Part shown: positions 41,508 through 50,440 of the stretch, in pieces | Layout: every line of letters begins with the position of its first letter | How positions within the stretch are numbered: the first letter of the stretch is position 1 | Assembly (NCBI RefSeq): GCF_900104615.1 | Contig: NZ_LT629939.1 | Coordinates: forward strand, 221,616-285,615 | Length of the DNA stretch: 64,000 nt | From: Merdimmobilis hominis | GTDB taxonomy: Bacteria > Bacillota > Clostridia > Oscillospirales > Ruminococcaceae | Reading direction: 5' to 3' | Notes under the pieces: generated by a model | Told to the model about the DNA's origin: nothing | Seen by the model: the letters and a program-made list of their open reading frames with translations, nothing else | Database searches by the model: none | Made by a program: the position numbers and the translations under genes

Positions 41508-41780
41508 TCAAGGCCGCTCCCACAGGAGGACATCCACCAAATCCCCCGGCTGTTTGCCCAATTTGGCCCGGATGTCTTTGCGCACCCCCAAAATATGCCC
41601 TGGGGTTTTCATCCGCACAAGGCTGCCATCATAAAGGGTTGTGCCATCAAAGACCACCTGGACTTTGACCCGGCCTTTGCCGAATTCCACTCTCACATCA
41701 TAGGGAAATTCGATATAGGCCCCATCAATTTCCGGCACCTTTTGAATTACCGCTGTAAATTGGTATTTTTTCTCGTTCAT
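41508..41780 (-). CDS. DUF1905 domain protein
   Basis: 90 residues, full length for a stand-alone DUF1905 beta-barrel: YQFTAVIQK, GAYIEFPYDV, GRVKVQVVFDGTTLYDGSL and the C-terminal LGKQPGDLVDVLLWE. Function unknown; often fused to or near YdeI-like proteins. ATG 41780 follows AGGGGGT. Single gene. Confidence 0.85.
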   Translation of the reverse strand: MNEKKYQFTAVIQKVPEIDGAYIEFPYDVRVEFGKGRVKVQVVFDGTTLYDGSLVRMKTPGHILGVRKDIRAKLGKQPGDLVDVLLWERP

Positions 41781-41970
41781 GCCAATACCCCCTGCTAAAA
41801 TATAAGGGCCGCTGCCACTTTCCGGCTATAGGCCCGCCTTTGATAGAATTCCCTATCCCGGCAAAAACAGTCAACGCCCGTCACAGGAGGTATCTGTAAG
41901 AGAGGCAGGTTCTGTGAATGCAGTAGAAAAACCGAATGGATCTTCCCGCAGCCGTTTTTCCAGCAGAAGA

Positions 41971-42007
41971 GAAAAAGCACCGGATTCTATGACAGATTCC
42001 GGTGCTT
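41971..42007 (-). terminator. Terminator of rpsB-tsf
   Basis: AAGCACCGGA pairs with TCCGGTGCTT across 13 bases; TTTTTCTC follows on the minus strand. Confidence 0.85.
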
Positions 42008-42033
42008 CCCCATCTTTTATTTCTGTGGAGAAC

Positions 42034-42942
42034 TTATTTGATCATGCTGGCAACTTCATCCGCGAAGTTATCCTCTTTTTTCTCCAAGCCCTCGCCCTTC
42101 TCATAACGGACAAAGCCGGTGACTTTGATGCTGCCGCCCAGCTCTTTGGCCACCTTCTCGGTGTACTGGGTCACAGACAGATCCCCGTCTTTGATGAAGG
42201 GCTGCTCCAGCAGGCAGACCTCTTTGTAGTACTTGCTGATACGGCCCATGACCATCTTCTCAGCGATGTTGGCGGGTTTGCCCTCGTTGATGGCCTGGAC
42301 GGTGAGGATCTCCTTCTCCTTCTCAATGGTCTCAGAGGGGACAGAAGCTTTGTCCAGGTAAGTGGGAGCGGAAGCGGCAACCTGCATGGCGATGTCTTTG
42401 GCGTAATCCTTGAACTCCGCTTTGTCGGCCAAGTCGGTCTCGAAGCCAACCATGACGCCGATTCTGCCGCCGCCGTGGATATAGGTGACGACCTCGCCTT
42501 CGTAGCGGGCAAACCGGCGGATCTTCATATTTTCACCGATGGTGAGGATCTTCTCCCGCAGCATGTCGGCAACGGTCTCGTTAGAGCCAGCCGCTTTGCA
42601 GTCCAGCAGGGCCTCAACGGTAGCGGGGTTCTGCTCGGCAATGGTTTTGGCGCAGGTGTCCACAAAAGCGATGAAGCTGTCGTTTTTGGCGACGAAGTCG
42701 GTCTCGGAGTTGACTTCGATGACAACGCCGATTTTCTTGGCCTCGTCCACATAGGCGTAAACTACGCCCTCAGCAGCGATGCGGCCCGCTTTTTTCGCAG
42801 CGGCAGCCAGGCCTTTCTCACGCAGAACCTCAATTGCTTTCTCCATATCGCCGTCGGTTTCGGTCAGCGCCTTTTTGCAGTCCATCATGCCGCAGCCGGT
42901 TCTCTCGCGCAGGGTCTGTACGTCTTTCGCTGTAAAAGCCAT
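42034..42942 (-). CDS. tsf: Translation elongation factor Ts
   Basis: 302 residues. The N-terminal UBA-like domain and signature LRERTGCGMMDCKKALTETDGD are intact, and the EF-Tu contact SETDFVAKND follows at about residue 76. It is the guanine-nucleotide exchange factor of EF-Tu. ATG 42942 has GGAGG upstream. Second gene of the classical rpsB-tsf operon, 100 bases after rpsB. Confidence 0.97.
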   Translation of the reverse strand: MAFTAKDVQTLRERTGCGMMDCKKALTETDGDMEKAIEVLREKGLAAAAKKAGRIAAEGVVYAYVDEAKKIGVVIEVNSETDFVAKNDSFIAFVDTCAKTIAEQNPATVEALLDCKAAGSNETVADMLREKILTIGENMKIRRFARYEGEVVTYIHGGGRIGVMVGFETDLADKAEFKDYAKDIAMQVAASAPTYLDKASVPSETIEKEKEILTVQAINEGKPANIAEKMVMGRISKYYKEVCLLEQPFIKDGDLSVTQYTEKVAKELGGSIKVTGFVRYEKGEGLEKKEDNFADEVASMIK

Positions 42943-43042
42943 GTTGATTCCTCCAATAATATTTAAAATTCAGGTAATTTTACAGGAATATTGCAAAGAT
43001 GCCCGAACAAAACTGCCCGGGCATCCTTCTTGCGAAGTGGGA

Positions 43043-43777
43043 TTATTCAGCGTCGGCGACAGCTTCTTCTGCTGCATCCTCGGCTGCTTCCTGCACGCCC
43101 TGTCTGCCCTCGATGATCGCATCGGCCATGGTCTGAGCAATCAGCTTCACAGCGCGGATGGCATCGTCGTTGCCAGGGATGACATAGTCGACTTCATCGG
43201 GGTCGCAGTTGGTGTCCACAATGGCGACAACCGGGATGCCCAGTTTCTTCGCCTCAGAAACAGCGATCTTCTCTTTTCTGGGGTCGACAACGAACAGTGC
43301 GCCAGGCAGTTTGTTCATGGTCCGGATACCGCCCATGAATTTTTCCAGTTTCTCGATTTCCAGTCTGAGCTTGATGACTTCCTTCTTGGGCAGGCGGTCA
43401 AAGGTGCCGTCCTCCTCCATTTTCTGGAGCTGGTTCAGGCGTTCAATCCGGCGGCGGATGGTTTTGAAGTTGGTCATCATGCCGCCCAGCCATCTGGCGT
43501 TGACATAGTGGACGCCAGCGCGCTCAGCCTCTTCACGAACGGAATCGCCAGCCTGTTTCTTGGTTCCGACAAACAGCACAGTGTCGCCGTTGGCAGCAAC
43601 GTCACGGACGAACATGTAAGCCTCTTCCAGCTTTTTGACGGTTTTCTGCAGGTCGATGATGTAGATGCCGTTGCGCTCGGTAAAGATGTACTGGGCCATC
43701 TTGGGGTTCCATCTTCTGGTCTGGTGACCGAAGTGCACGCCTGCTTCGAGAAGTTGTTTCATGGATACTACGCTCAT
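43043..43777 (-). CDS. rpsB: 30S ribosomal protein S2
   Basis: 245 residues. Opens [26 protein letters not shown] and includes [23 protein letters not shown] and [12 protein letters not shown], all diagnostic. It ends in an Ala/Glu-rich acidic tail. ATG 43777 follows AAGGAGG; the frame's upstream extension to 43915 covers the leader RNA and is rejected. Confidence 0.98.
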   Translation of the reverse strand: MSVVSMKQLLEAGVHFGHQTRRWNPKMAQYIFTERNGIYIIDLQKTVKKLEEAYMFVRDVAANGDTVLFVGTKKQAGDSVREEAERAGVHYVNARWLGGMMTNFKTIRRRIERLNQLQKMEEDGTFDRLPKKEVIKLRLEIEKLEKFMGGIRTMNKLPGALFVVDPRKEKIAVSEAKKLGIPVVAIVDTNCDPDEVDYVIPGNDDAIRAVKLIAQTMADAIIEGRQGVQEAAEDAAEEAVADAE

Positions 43778-43881
43778 TGATAAATCCTCCTTATGGTTGT
43801 GACCTCTGCGGCATGCGCCTTGCCTGGCAATCCGTTTTTGGACACCACAAACCAGGGCAATTATGCCGCATGCGTTTTTCC
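43778..43881 (-). promoter_or_regulatory. Structured leader of rpsB (candidate ribosomal-protein leader)
   Basis: Within the leader TGCGGCAT (43810-43818 region) and ATGCCGCA (43862-43870) form an 8-bp closing stem, with an inner TTGCCTGG/CCAGGGCAA helix. A long-range closed structure right upstream of rpsB recalls S2-binding autoregulatory leaders. I could not match it to a family model by eye. Confidence 0.45.
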
Positions 43882-43886
43882 GGATT

Positions 43887-43915
43887 ATTATAGCACAACA
43901 AAATGCACTTGACAA
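43887..43915 (-). promoter_or_regulatory. Promoter of rpsB-tsf
   Basis: On the minus strand TTGTCA (43915-43910), 17-base spacer, TATAAT (43892-43887): close to consensus. Confidence 0.85.
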
Positions 43916-44034
43916 GCACTTTTTTAACTTTTCCCCTCTTCTCGGCCCAGATTGCCTAAGGGGTGTTCTGGAATATGGGTTGTCCCTATTCCGGTTGTGC
44001 GCCGGCCACGAAAAGCCATTGCACGGGAAGCCGG

Positions 44035-44325
44035 CTATCGGTTTCCCCGGCCGAACATTCGGAACCCCGGCCGCGGCCCCGGCGATGGGCAGTTAAAGTT
44101 GACCAGGATGGTGTCCTCCCCGATCAGCTGGATGTCACACCAGTTGATGACGATGTCATCCTCTCGGCCCAGAAGCCCAAACCACCGGTACCGCCCAAAG
44201 ATCACCAGGCTGACAATCCGGGCGGTGGCGGTGTCCACCTCCACATCGCAAACGCAGCCAAGGCGCATCCCGTCCCGCATATTCACCACATCTTTGTACC
44301 GCAAATCGGTCACTCGGCAATACAA
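44035..44325 (-). CDS. YlmC/YmxH-type sporulation protein (PRC barrel)
   Basis: 96 residues. The core [25 protein letters not shown] and [10 protein letters not shown] matches the YlmC/YmxH PRC-barrel family, seen in spore formers and of unknown mechanism. It continues with an unusual Gly/Pro/Arg-rich tail. The start chosen is TTG 44325, 8 bases after AGGGGGAGG; the GTG at 44334 is too close to that site. Confidence 0.78.
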   Translation of the reverse strand: MYCRVTDLRYKDVVNMRDGMRLGCVCDVEVDTATARIVSLVIFGRYRWFGLLGREDDIVINWCDIQLIGEDTILVNFNCPSPGPRPGFRMFGRGNR

Positions 44326-44373
44326 GAGCGCCACCTCCCCCTGTACTATATGAGAAAATGACGCCGGTTATGC

Positions 44374-45171
44374 TTATATGGTAAAGTAGAGGAAACGCAG
44401 AACCTCCATGTAGTCCCCCGACTCAAAGTGGGCAGTTTTTGCCTCCGCCAGGGAAGCTCCCGGGAACTGGGCGGCCCGGTAAGCCAAATGCTGTTCCTTA
44501 AAGCGCAGATCAACTGAGAAATGCTTGGGAAGCTTTACCACTTCAGTCCGGTGGGCTAAAACGGCCTCCTTGACGCCAGTTTCAATCTGTTCCACCGCAG
44601 TTTCGGGGTGGATGGAAAGGCTAGCGTTTCCAATACCTTCCAGTGTGGAGACAGTGGTCAGGCCGGGAATGAACTCACTGGAGCGTTGGCACAGGTTTTT
44701 GTCCCCGCTGACGAACACCACGGGAACGTTGTGGTAAGCAGCGGTGTAGGCATTGAGCATAAACTCGCTGCAGGTCTCGCCGTTGATGGCCACCCTGTCT
44801 ACCTTGGAGACGTTGATGGTGTGCGCAAGGGGGTTGCCATCCCAGCTGGCAGCGGAGTGATAGCCGGTGCAGACCACCATGTCAAAAGTTCTGTCCAGTC
44901 CATCCATCATCAGCTGAGGGCTCCCAAACCAGCCCCGGATGATCCGGACGTTCTTGGGAAGATAGGAAGGGATGATGGTGCTGGCCGGGCCGTGGGCGTC
45001 TTTGATAACCACCTCATCTGCTCCCGCAGCCAGCGCCCCACGGCAAGCGGCCGCCACTTCTCGGGACATCTGTTCCTTAAAATACTGATGGCAGGACTCT
45101 TGGGCACGTGCCTCCTCCCAACGGGCAATCCCTGCGGTGCCTTCAATATCTGCACTGAGAAATACGCGCAT
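44374..45171 (-). CDS. M55 family D-aminopeptidase, second copy
   Basis: 265 residues. Zinc ligands as in DppA: Asp8 and Glu10 (SADIEGTAG), His60 (KDAHGPAST) and His105 (CTGYHSAAS), with the NGETCSEFMLNA acidic helix. It is closer to the amide-specific M55 members than the copy at 6685 in the GYHSA wording. ATG 45171 follows AAAGGAG. A TATAAT promoter lies upstream in an AT-rich stretch. Single gene. Natural substrates are probably D-amino acid peptides or amides from cell-wall turnover (inference). Confidence 0.88.
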   Translation of the reverse strand: MRVFLSADIEGTAGIARWEEARAQESCHQYFKEQMSREVAAACRGALAAGADEVVIKDAHGPASTIIPSYLPKNVRIIRGWFGSPQLMMDGLDRTFDMVVCTGYHSAASWDGNPLAHTINVSKVDRVAINGETCSEFMLNAYTAAYHNVPVVFVSGDKNLCQRSSEFIPGLTTVSTLEGIGNASLSIHPETAVEQIETGVKEAVLAHRTEVVKLPKHFSVDLRFKEQHLAYRAAQFPGASLAEAKTAHFESGDYMEVLRFLYFTI

Positions 45172-45217
45172 GACACAGACTCCTTTCACGGTTTTAATTA
45201 ATAATTAAATTATTTTT

Positions 45218-45246
45218 ATTATAAATTAAATCCAGTGGAATGTCAT
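45218..45246 (-). promoter_or_regulatory. Promoter of the second M55 gene
   Basis: On the minus strand ATGACA (45246-45241), 17-base spacer, TATAAT (45223-45218); the following leader is strikingly AT-rich. Confidence 0.7.
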
Positions 45247-45339
45247 CCTGTATCTTGGCTATAATTTGTTATATTTTTTGTGCTTGTTGCCTATTTTCCC
45301 CAAAAGTATCACCAAACAAAGACGCTGCCCTCCCCTTAT

Positions 45340-45766
45340 CTACTCGTCCATCCGGGGGATGGGCCGGCCGTCGATGGAGGAGGGGACTTCCCCCACCACC
45401 TGGGCGCCCACTTTCCCATAAATCCCCACCGCTTGGGGGCTGGTGACAAAGGAGAAATTTGAAATCCCCCGCGCCCGGCACTGGGACAGACAGTGGTCGA
45501 AGAGCTTTCTTCCAACTCCCTGACCCATTAGGCATAGAAAAACTCCAGCTCCCCTTCTTTGGGCGAGAAGGCGTAAAATCCCAGGAGTTCCCCCTCCCGC
45601 TCCAGAACAAAAGCAGGGTACTTTTCCAGGAGCGCCTGGGTTACCCCATATTGCTCCACAAACACCGTCAAATATTCCTGCTATAGACCCAATAGGCCTC
45701 CGATTCCAATGCTAGGCGGGAAAGGGTTTCCCCACTCCTCCCCCTTAGCCCGGGAATCCGTCCCAT
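45340..45766 (-). pseudogene. GNAT acetyltransferase broken by two frame changes
   Basis: ATG 45766 has AGGAGGGG upstream and the reading begins like a GNAT (LSRLALESEAYWVYS), then meets TGA at 45670. A second frame continues with YLTVFVEQYGVTQALLEKYPAFVLE, GELLGFYAFSPKEGELEFFYA and stops near 45530. A third frame has GQGVGRKLFDHC (the acetyl-CoA loop), SPQAVGIYGKVGAQVVGEVPS and a natural end at 45340. Joined, they make one GNAT of about 140 residues. At least two indels or a small deletion near 45530 disrupted it. Confidence 0.8.
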
Positions 45767-45784
45767 CGCAAAACCCCTCCTAAA

Positions 45785-45829
45785 AGCAAAAATAGGACAA
45801 CAACTGGTCTACCCAGTTATTATCCTATT
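45785..45829 (-). terminator. Terminator after sigG
   Basis: A stem of about 17 bp including G-U pairs (AATAGGATAATAACTGG with CCAGTTGTTGTCCTATT) is followed on the minus strand by TTTTTGCTTTT. It separates sigG from the broken GNAT gene. Confidence 0.75.
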
Positions 45830-45916
45830 CAAAGAGGGGGTTGTCAAAGGGGAGATCGGGCGGGAATCTGCTAGGATATCCCCATGTGGAACCACGCCCC
45901 ACAGCTTCAAGCCGTG

Positions 45917-46687
45917 TCACATCTGCTTTTTGATCCGATCCAAGGCCCCTTTTTCCAACCGGCTGACCTGGGCTTGGGAGATCCCCACCTCTTTGGCTAC
46001 CTCCACTTGGGTCTTTCCGGTGAGAAACCGCAGGGAGAGGATCCGCTTTTCCCGGTCGCTCAGGTTGGTGATGGCGTCTTTGAAGCTCAGTTCATCCAGC
46101 CAGTCGGTGTCCCGGGAAGGGTCCCCCACCTGGTCCACCACATAGATGGTGTCCCCGCCGTCGGAATAGACCGGCTCGTACAGGGAAACTGGCTCCACAA
46201 TGGCCTCCAAGGCCAGGACCACGTCCTCCTTGGGGACGTCCATCCGCTTGGCGATCTCCTCCACAGTGGGCTCCCGGTTGTTCTCGGCGATCAGCGCCTC
46301 TTTGACCTGCATGGCCCGGTAAGCGGTGTCCCGCATGGAGCGGCTGACCCGGATGGCGTTGTTGTCCCGCAGGTAGCGGCGGATCTCCCCAATGATCATC
46401 GGCACCCCATAGGTGGAAAACTTGACCATCAAATCCGGGTTGAAGTTGTCGATGGCCTTGATGAGACCGATGCATCCCACCTGGAAGAGATCGTCCATGT
46501 TCTCCCCCCGGTTGGTAAATTTCTGCACCACGCTGAGCACCAGGCGCAGATTGCCTTGGATCAATTCTTCCCGGGCGGCTTCATCCCCCGCTTTGGCCCG
46601 CTTCAAAAGCTCTACCTTCTCCGCTTCTTTCAACACCGTCAATTTTGATGTGTTGACCCCACAGATTTCCACTTTGTTGATGTACAC
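45917..46687 (-). CDS. sigG: Sporulation sigma factor G
   Basis: 256 residues. The opening NKVEICGVNTSKL is diagnostic for sigma-G; region 2 (DDLFQVGCIGLIKAIDNFNPDLMVKFSTYGVPMI without breaks in between) and region 4 (TQVEVAKEVGISQAQVSRLEK) are complete. It directs forespore transcription after engulfment. GTG 46687 follows AAAAGGGG with an 8-base gap. The gene lies downstream of spoIIGA-sigE as in Bacillus and most clostridia. Confidence 0.96.
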   Translation of the reverse strand: MYINKVEICGVNTSKLTVLKEAEKVELLKRAKAGDEAAREELIQGNLRLVLSVVQKFTNRGENMDDLFQVGCIGLIKAIDNFNPDLMVKFSTYGVPMIIGEIRRYLRDNNAIRVSRSMRDTAYRAMQVKEALIAENNREPTVEEIAKRMDVPKEDVVLALEAIVEPVSLYEPVYSDGGDTIYVVDQVGDPSRDTDWLDELSFKDAITNLSDREKRILSLRFLTGKTQVEVAKEVGISQAQVSRLEKGALDRIKKQM

Positions 46688-46779
46688 CGGCCCATCCCCT
46701 TTTCTGATTGCTACAGAATTCAGTATGGGCAGTCCCTCGGGGAGAAATGCAGGGCGGTGTTTTCCAATTTTTGAGCAGC

Positions 46780-47505
46780 TTACACCAATTTTTCCAAATC
46801 CTTTTTCAGCCGTTTGATGATCCGCTTTTCCAGCCGGGATATGTAGGATTGGGAGATGCCGATGACGTCTGCCACCTCCTTTTGGGTCCGCTCCCGGCCG
46901 TCTAAGATGCCAAACCGCAGCTGCATGATGGTCCGCTCCCGATCCCCCAGCCGGTTGATGGCGTCCATGAGGATGCCCCGCTCCACATCCTGTTCAATGG
47001 GGCGGTTGATGCTGTCGGAATCGGTGCCCAGCACATCGGATAGAAGCAGCTCGTTGCCGTCCCAATCCACGTTGAGGGGCTCGTCGATGGAAATTTCATT
47101 CTTCTGGGACTGGCATTTGCGCAGGTGCATGAGGATTTCATTCTCAATGCAGCGGGAAGCGTAGGTGGCCAGCTTGATATTTCGCTTGGGGCAGAAGGTG
47201 TTCACTGCCTTGATCAGGCCGATGGTTCCGATGGAGATCAAGTCCTCCACCCCGATGCCGGTGGATTCAAACTTCCGGGCGATGTAGACCACCAGCCGCA
47301 GGTTGTGGACAATGAGCTCCTGCTTGGCGGATTCGTCGTTGTTCTCCAGCTTGACAAAGATCACCGCCTCTTCTGCCTGGGTCAACGGCGGCGGGAGGGT
47401 CTCCGGCCCGTTGATGTAGTAGACCGGATGGGCCAAAAACCGCAGGACAATCCCCCGCAGCCAGCCCAGCATCCGGCGGCCCTTTGTTTTTGTTTCCATT
47501 GCCAT
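46780..47505 (-). CDS. sigE: Sporulation sigma factor E precursor
   Basis: 241 residues with the amphipathic pro-sequence at the N-terminus ([18 protein letters not shown]) that keeps it inactive at the membrane until SpoIIGA cleaves it. Regions 2 and 4 are intact: [48 protein letters not shown]. It controls early mother-cell genes. ATG 47505 is given; a GTG at 47517 also fits the frame, but AAGGCAGG lies too close to it. Confidence 0.95.
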   Translation of the reverse strand: MAMETKTKGRRMLGWLRGIVLRFLAHPVYYINGPETLPPPLTQAEEAVIFVKLENNDESAKQELIVHNLRLVVYIARKFESTGIGVEDLISIGTIGLIKAVNTFCPKRNIKLATYASRCIENEILMHLRKCQSQKNEISIDEPLNVDWDGNELLLSDVLGTDSDSINRPIEQDVERGILMDAINRLGDRERTIMQLRFGILDGRERTQKEVADVIGISQSYISRLEKRIIKRLKKDLEKLV

Positions 47506-47553
47506 ACCAGCAAGCACCTGCCTTCTATAATGTAGCCTTTTCGGCCCAAAGGA

Positions 47554-48411
47554 TCATTGCAGCACGTGAGAGACCTCCAGCGGCAGCACCAACCGGTACC
47601 CCTCTCCCCCCACCGGGGCATTGGAAATGGCGAGGAAGCATTCCCCCGCCGGGATATGCCTCCCCTCCCGCAGCAGTTCCATGCCATCCAGCCGGACCGC
47701 CGGCAACAGGCCTGGCCCTGTGGCATCCCGGTAAGGGATCAGCCGCAGGCTGGGTGGATAGCCCTCCCCCTTTTGGATGGCTTCCATCTCCTCCACCGTG
47801 AGGAGGGAGAGGACATCCGAAAGGCTGCACAGTGCCACAGGCAGCCCGGAAAAAGGCTCCCGCAGGTGGTTGCCGGTGTCAAAGAGTGCGGGCAGAACCA
47901 AACGATTCTCCCCCCGGCGCAGGGTGGCAGCTAGCCGTTCCCCTGCGGCCTGCTCCCGGTGGAATATCCGCTGGAATACCGTCAGCAGCAGATAAGCGGC
48001 CCCGGTAAAGAGGATGAGGGTCACCGGGCGGATGTCGAAGTACACCACGCCGCTGTTGTAGATCATCCCCCGGGGGGAGAAGGCCATCCACAGGCCCAAC
48101 ATCGCCCCGGCAAACAAAAAAGAGCTGCAAAAGAAGATCAGCAGCTCCTTGCAGAATTTTCGCCACCCCCCAAAGGGGAAAGCCACAAAGACCATGGCCG
48201 CCGCTGCAACGAAACGGAAAAGGCCCATGCCCAGCACGCTTTCCTGGGGGAGGAATATCCCCAGGGAAAACCCCGCCCCCAGCAGAGCCCCCCAAAAGAG
48301 GCGGAGCCGCACCACCGGCTGCCGGGCCAGGTGGAAAGTCCCCAAAAGAAGAAAGTAGTTGACCACAAAATTGATGGCCAGCAGCACATCCACATAAACG
48401 ACCTGTGTCAT
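47554..48411 (-). CDS. spoIIGA: Sigma-E processing peptidase SpoIIGA
   Basis: 285 residues: five membrane helices in the first 155 residues, then a cytoplasmic aspartic-protease-like domain with LPALFDTGNHLREPFSG (catalytic Asp in D-T-G) near residue 190. It matures pro-sigma-E in the mother cell in response to SpoIIR. ATG 48411 follows AAGGAGG. First gene of the spoIIG operon. Confidence 0.94.
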   Translation of the reverse strand: MTQVVYVDVLLAINFVVNYFLLLGTFHLARQPVVRLRLFWGALLGAGFSLGIFLPQESVLGMGLFRFVAAAAMVFVAFPFGGWRKFCKELLIFFCSSFLFAGAMLGLWMAFSPRGMIYNSGVVYFDIRPVTLILFTGAAYLLLTVFQRIFHREQAAGERLAATLRRGENRLVLPALFDTGNHLREPFSGLPVALCSLSDVLSLLTVEEMEAIQKGEGYPPSLRLIPYRDATGPGLLPAVRLDGMELLREGRHIPAGECFLAISNAPVGGEGYRLVLPLEVSHVLQ

Positions 48412-48780
48412 AGCGGCCTCCTTGGTGTTTCTAATCCTGTCTCCTATTATAGGGCGGGACCTGGGGCAGAGGCTGTCGGAACCGGTGGGAAAATCCTGTC
48501 AAAAAACTCAAGGCCGCCCCTTTCCCTCCCCAGCGGATTCCCCGCTTTTTTGACCGGCTGCACCCTCTATTTTGGGCAAACCAAAGGTGGAATCCCCCTT
48601 CTTTCGGGGCGGTTTTCCTCCCTTCGCCGCTTTTCTCCGGCGCGCCAACAGGTTTGCACCGGTGGGTTCCTGGGGCTTCGCGCGTCTCCTGGCGGGGAGC
48701 TTTTTAGGGGCCGTTTCCACCCGCGGATTCCACCTGAATGGCGACTGTGGCAACGCATCTCTTTAAAACTGCCAAAAAAT
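48412..48780. other. Intergenic region with spoIIG control elements; no convincing gene
   Basis: The first 95 bases hold the spoIIGA promoter. From 48510 to 48780 both strands have open frames rich in Arg, Lys and Pro, but none has a ribosome-binding site or recognisable domain, and I treat them as chance. No repeat or RNA structure was seen apart from the terminator at its right end. Confidence 0.5.
48446..48503 (-). promoter_or_regulatory. spoIIG promoter with 22-bp spacer and candidate Spo0A boxes
   Basis: On the minus strand CCGACA (48479-48474) and TATAAT (48451-48446) are 22 bases apart, the spacing reported for the Spo0A-activated spoIIG promoter of Bacillus. On the plus strand TGTCGGA (48474-48480) and TGTCAAA (48497-48503) each match the TGTCGAA Spo0A box at 6 of 7 positions. 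Confidence 0.55.
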
Positions 48781-48808
48781 AAAAAACAGCCGCTTGTGCG
48801 GCTGTTTT
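48781..48808 (-). terminator. Terminator of the DUF554 gene
   Basis: AAAAACAGCCGC pairs with GCGGCTGTTTTT over a 4-base loop; flanking A and T runs make it work on both strands. Confidence 0.9.
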
Positions 48809-48818
48809 TGTCATTCGA

Positions 48819-49502
48819 TTATAGACCCAGCAACCCCTTCCCCAGGAAGAAGATGGGCGGTACCAACAGGGCAGGCAGCAAGTTGAGGGTTTTGCAGTCC
48901 TTGATTTTCAGGATGGATAGGCCGGAACTGGCGATGAGGAACCCGCCTACCACTGAAATTTCGGTCAGCAGTTCCGGAGTGAGAAACCCGGAGAGCATCC
49001 CCGCCCCCAGGTAGATGCTCCCCTGCCAGCAGAAGAGGAACACCGCCGCCAAAGCGATGCCGACCCCATAGGTGGAGGCCAGCACCATAGAGGTGACAAA
49101 ATCCAAGGTGGCGTTGGTGAACAAGAAGGTGTTGTCCCCATGGAGGGCACTCTCCATCGGTCCCAGGATGGACAAGGTCCCCATACAGAAAAGGAGGATG
49201 GCGGTGGAGAGCCCCTGCCCCAGGTTGCCGGAGGCGAATTTGCCAGTCAGCTTTTGGAACCGGCCATCCACATTGAGGATAGTCCCCACCAGGCTGCCCA
49301 CCGCCAGGCTGACAATAAACAGCACCGGATACTGGCTTTTGGGCATGTTCTGCACCACCGAATTGATCCCCAGGCCCACGGCGGCAAGGCCCATGGCATG
49401 AAAAAGCCCCTCCTGATACTCCTCCCGGATGCCTTTTTTCACTACGCTGCCGATGAGGCTCCCGGTCAGGATGGTGGCGGTGTTGACAATGGTTCCAATC
49501 AT
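48819..49502 (-). CDS. DUF554 family membrane protein
   Basis: 227 residues, about six to seven membrane helices. The opening GTIVNTATILTGSLIGSVVKKGI, the repeat-like FCMGTLSILGPMESALHGDNTFLFTN split across two helices, and VLASTYGVGIALAA are characteristic of DUF554 (YdfK/YqgA). Presumed transporter or channel, substrate unknown. ATG 49502 follows AAAGGAG. Single gene. Confidence 0.88.
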   Translation of the reverse strand: MIGTIVNTATILTGSLIGSVVKKGIREEYQEGLFHAMGLAAVGLGINSVVQNMPKSQYPVLFIVSLAVGSLVGTILNVDGRFQKLTGKFASGNLGQGLSTAILLFCMGTLSILGPMESALHGDNTFLFTNATLDFVTSMVLASTYGVGIALAAVFLFCWQGSIYLGAGMLSGFLTPELLTEISVVGGFLIASSGLSILKIKDCKTLNLLPALLVPPIFFLGKGLLGL

Positions 49503-49597
49503 AGCGGTACGCTCCTTTTTCTGATGTATAGGAACAGAGTAAACCCTCAAGTGGCTAGAGAGTCAAGAGAGGCAAAAAAATTTCCCGGGGAAACCTC

Positions 49598-50413
49598 TTA
49601 CCGGGAAAAAGGGATTTGTAGTTCGGTGACAAACTGGGCTTCATCCCCGGTGATGCCCCCGTCGATAAGGGCAATCTCCACCGAATCCCCCGCTAACCGG
49701 TACCCCCGCTCCGATAGATAGGCCAGCATCTGCCGGTAATAGGACGCCGCATCCTGATGAACCCCGCCAAACCGAAGAACCAAATACTCCGATGCCGCAA
49801 GGCAGGTTTGCGCCTCCGCCTGCTCCCGCCCTTCCAAGAACACAAAGATGCCGCAAAACCGGTCCATCCGGCGGGTGAGGAGATCCTCCCGGCTGACTGC
49901 CACCCCCACCTTCCCCAAAAACATGGCCGCCTCCAGTCGGTTCTGCCGCTCCAGCTCCCGGATGGGGAGTTCCAAATCCTCATCCAACGGGATCTCCCGG
50001 CGCAGGTACGCTACAGGGCGGGGGCCGAACCAGCGCTCCTCGATGACCTCCCTTTGCCCCGTCTGGGCTTCCTCCAGCTGGGCAAGGCGGTTTTGCAGCT
50101 TCTGTTCCGCCAATTCCAACTCCTGACGGTGCCGGGCAATCTCCCCTTGCTGTTCCCGCAAAAGGCCGACAAGGCCAGGTAGTTCCCGGTTTTCACAGAC
50201 GCATTTGATTTTGCCAATGGGAACCGAAAGGCCCCTCAGGTATTTGATGGTGTTGAGCCGTTCAAACTGCCGGGTGGAGTAGTACCGGTAGCCGGTGGCG
50301 GGGTCGGTGTATTCCGGCGGCAGCAGGCCGATTTGATCGTAATACCGCAGGGTGGGGACGCTGACCGCAAACAGCTTGGCCATCTCCCCGATGGAGAATA
50401 AAGTTTTTGTCAT
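49598..50413 (-). CDS. MerR family regulator with effector-binding domain (BmrR-like)
   Basis: 271 residues: MerR helix-turn-helix and wing (FSIGEMAKLFAVSVPTLRYYDQIGLL, TGYRYYSTRQFERL) in residues 5-75, a long coiled-coil dimerisation helix (about 80-125) and a C-terminal GyrI-like ligand domain. Such proteins activate multidrug transporters on binding a drug. No transporter is adjacent. It ends 48 bases before the terminator-less gap to DUF554 and is followed from upstream by the GNAT gene. Confidence 0.88.
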   Translation of the reverse strand: MTKTLFSIGEMAKLFAVSVPTLRYYDQIGLLPPEYTDPATGYRYYSTRQFERLNTIKYLRGLSVPIGKIKCVCENRELPGLVGLLREQQGEIARHRQELELAEQKLQNRLAQLEEAQTGQREVIEERWFGPRPVAYLRREIPLDEDLELPIRELERQNRLEAAMFLGKVGVAVSREDLLTRRMDRFCGIFVFLEGREQAEAQTCLAASEYLVLRFGGVHQDAASYYRQMLAYLSERGYRLAGDSVEIALIDGGITGDEAQFVTELQIPFSR

Positions 50414-50440
50414 ATTTCCTCCTCGCGCTGGAGAGCTCCT

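Noticed and set aside
48508-48766. Arg/Lys/Pro-rich open frames on both strands between spoIIGA and DUF554
   Set aside because: No Shine-Dalgarno site and no recognisable family; composition is what GC-rich non-coding DNA yields.
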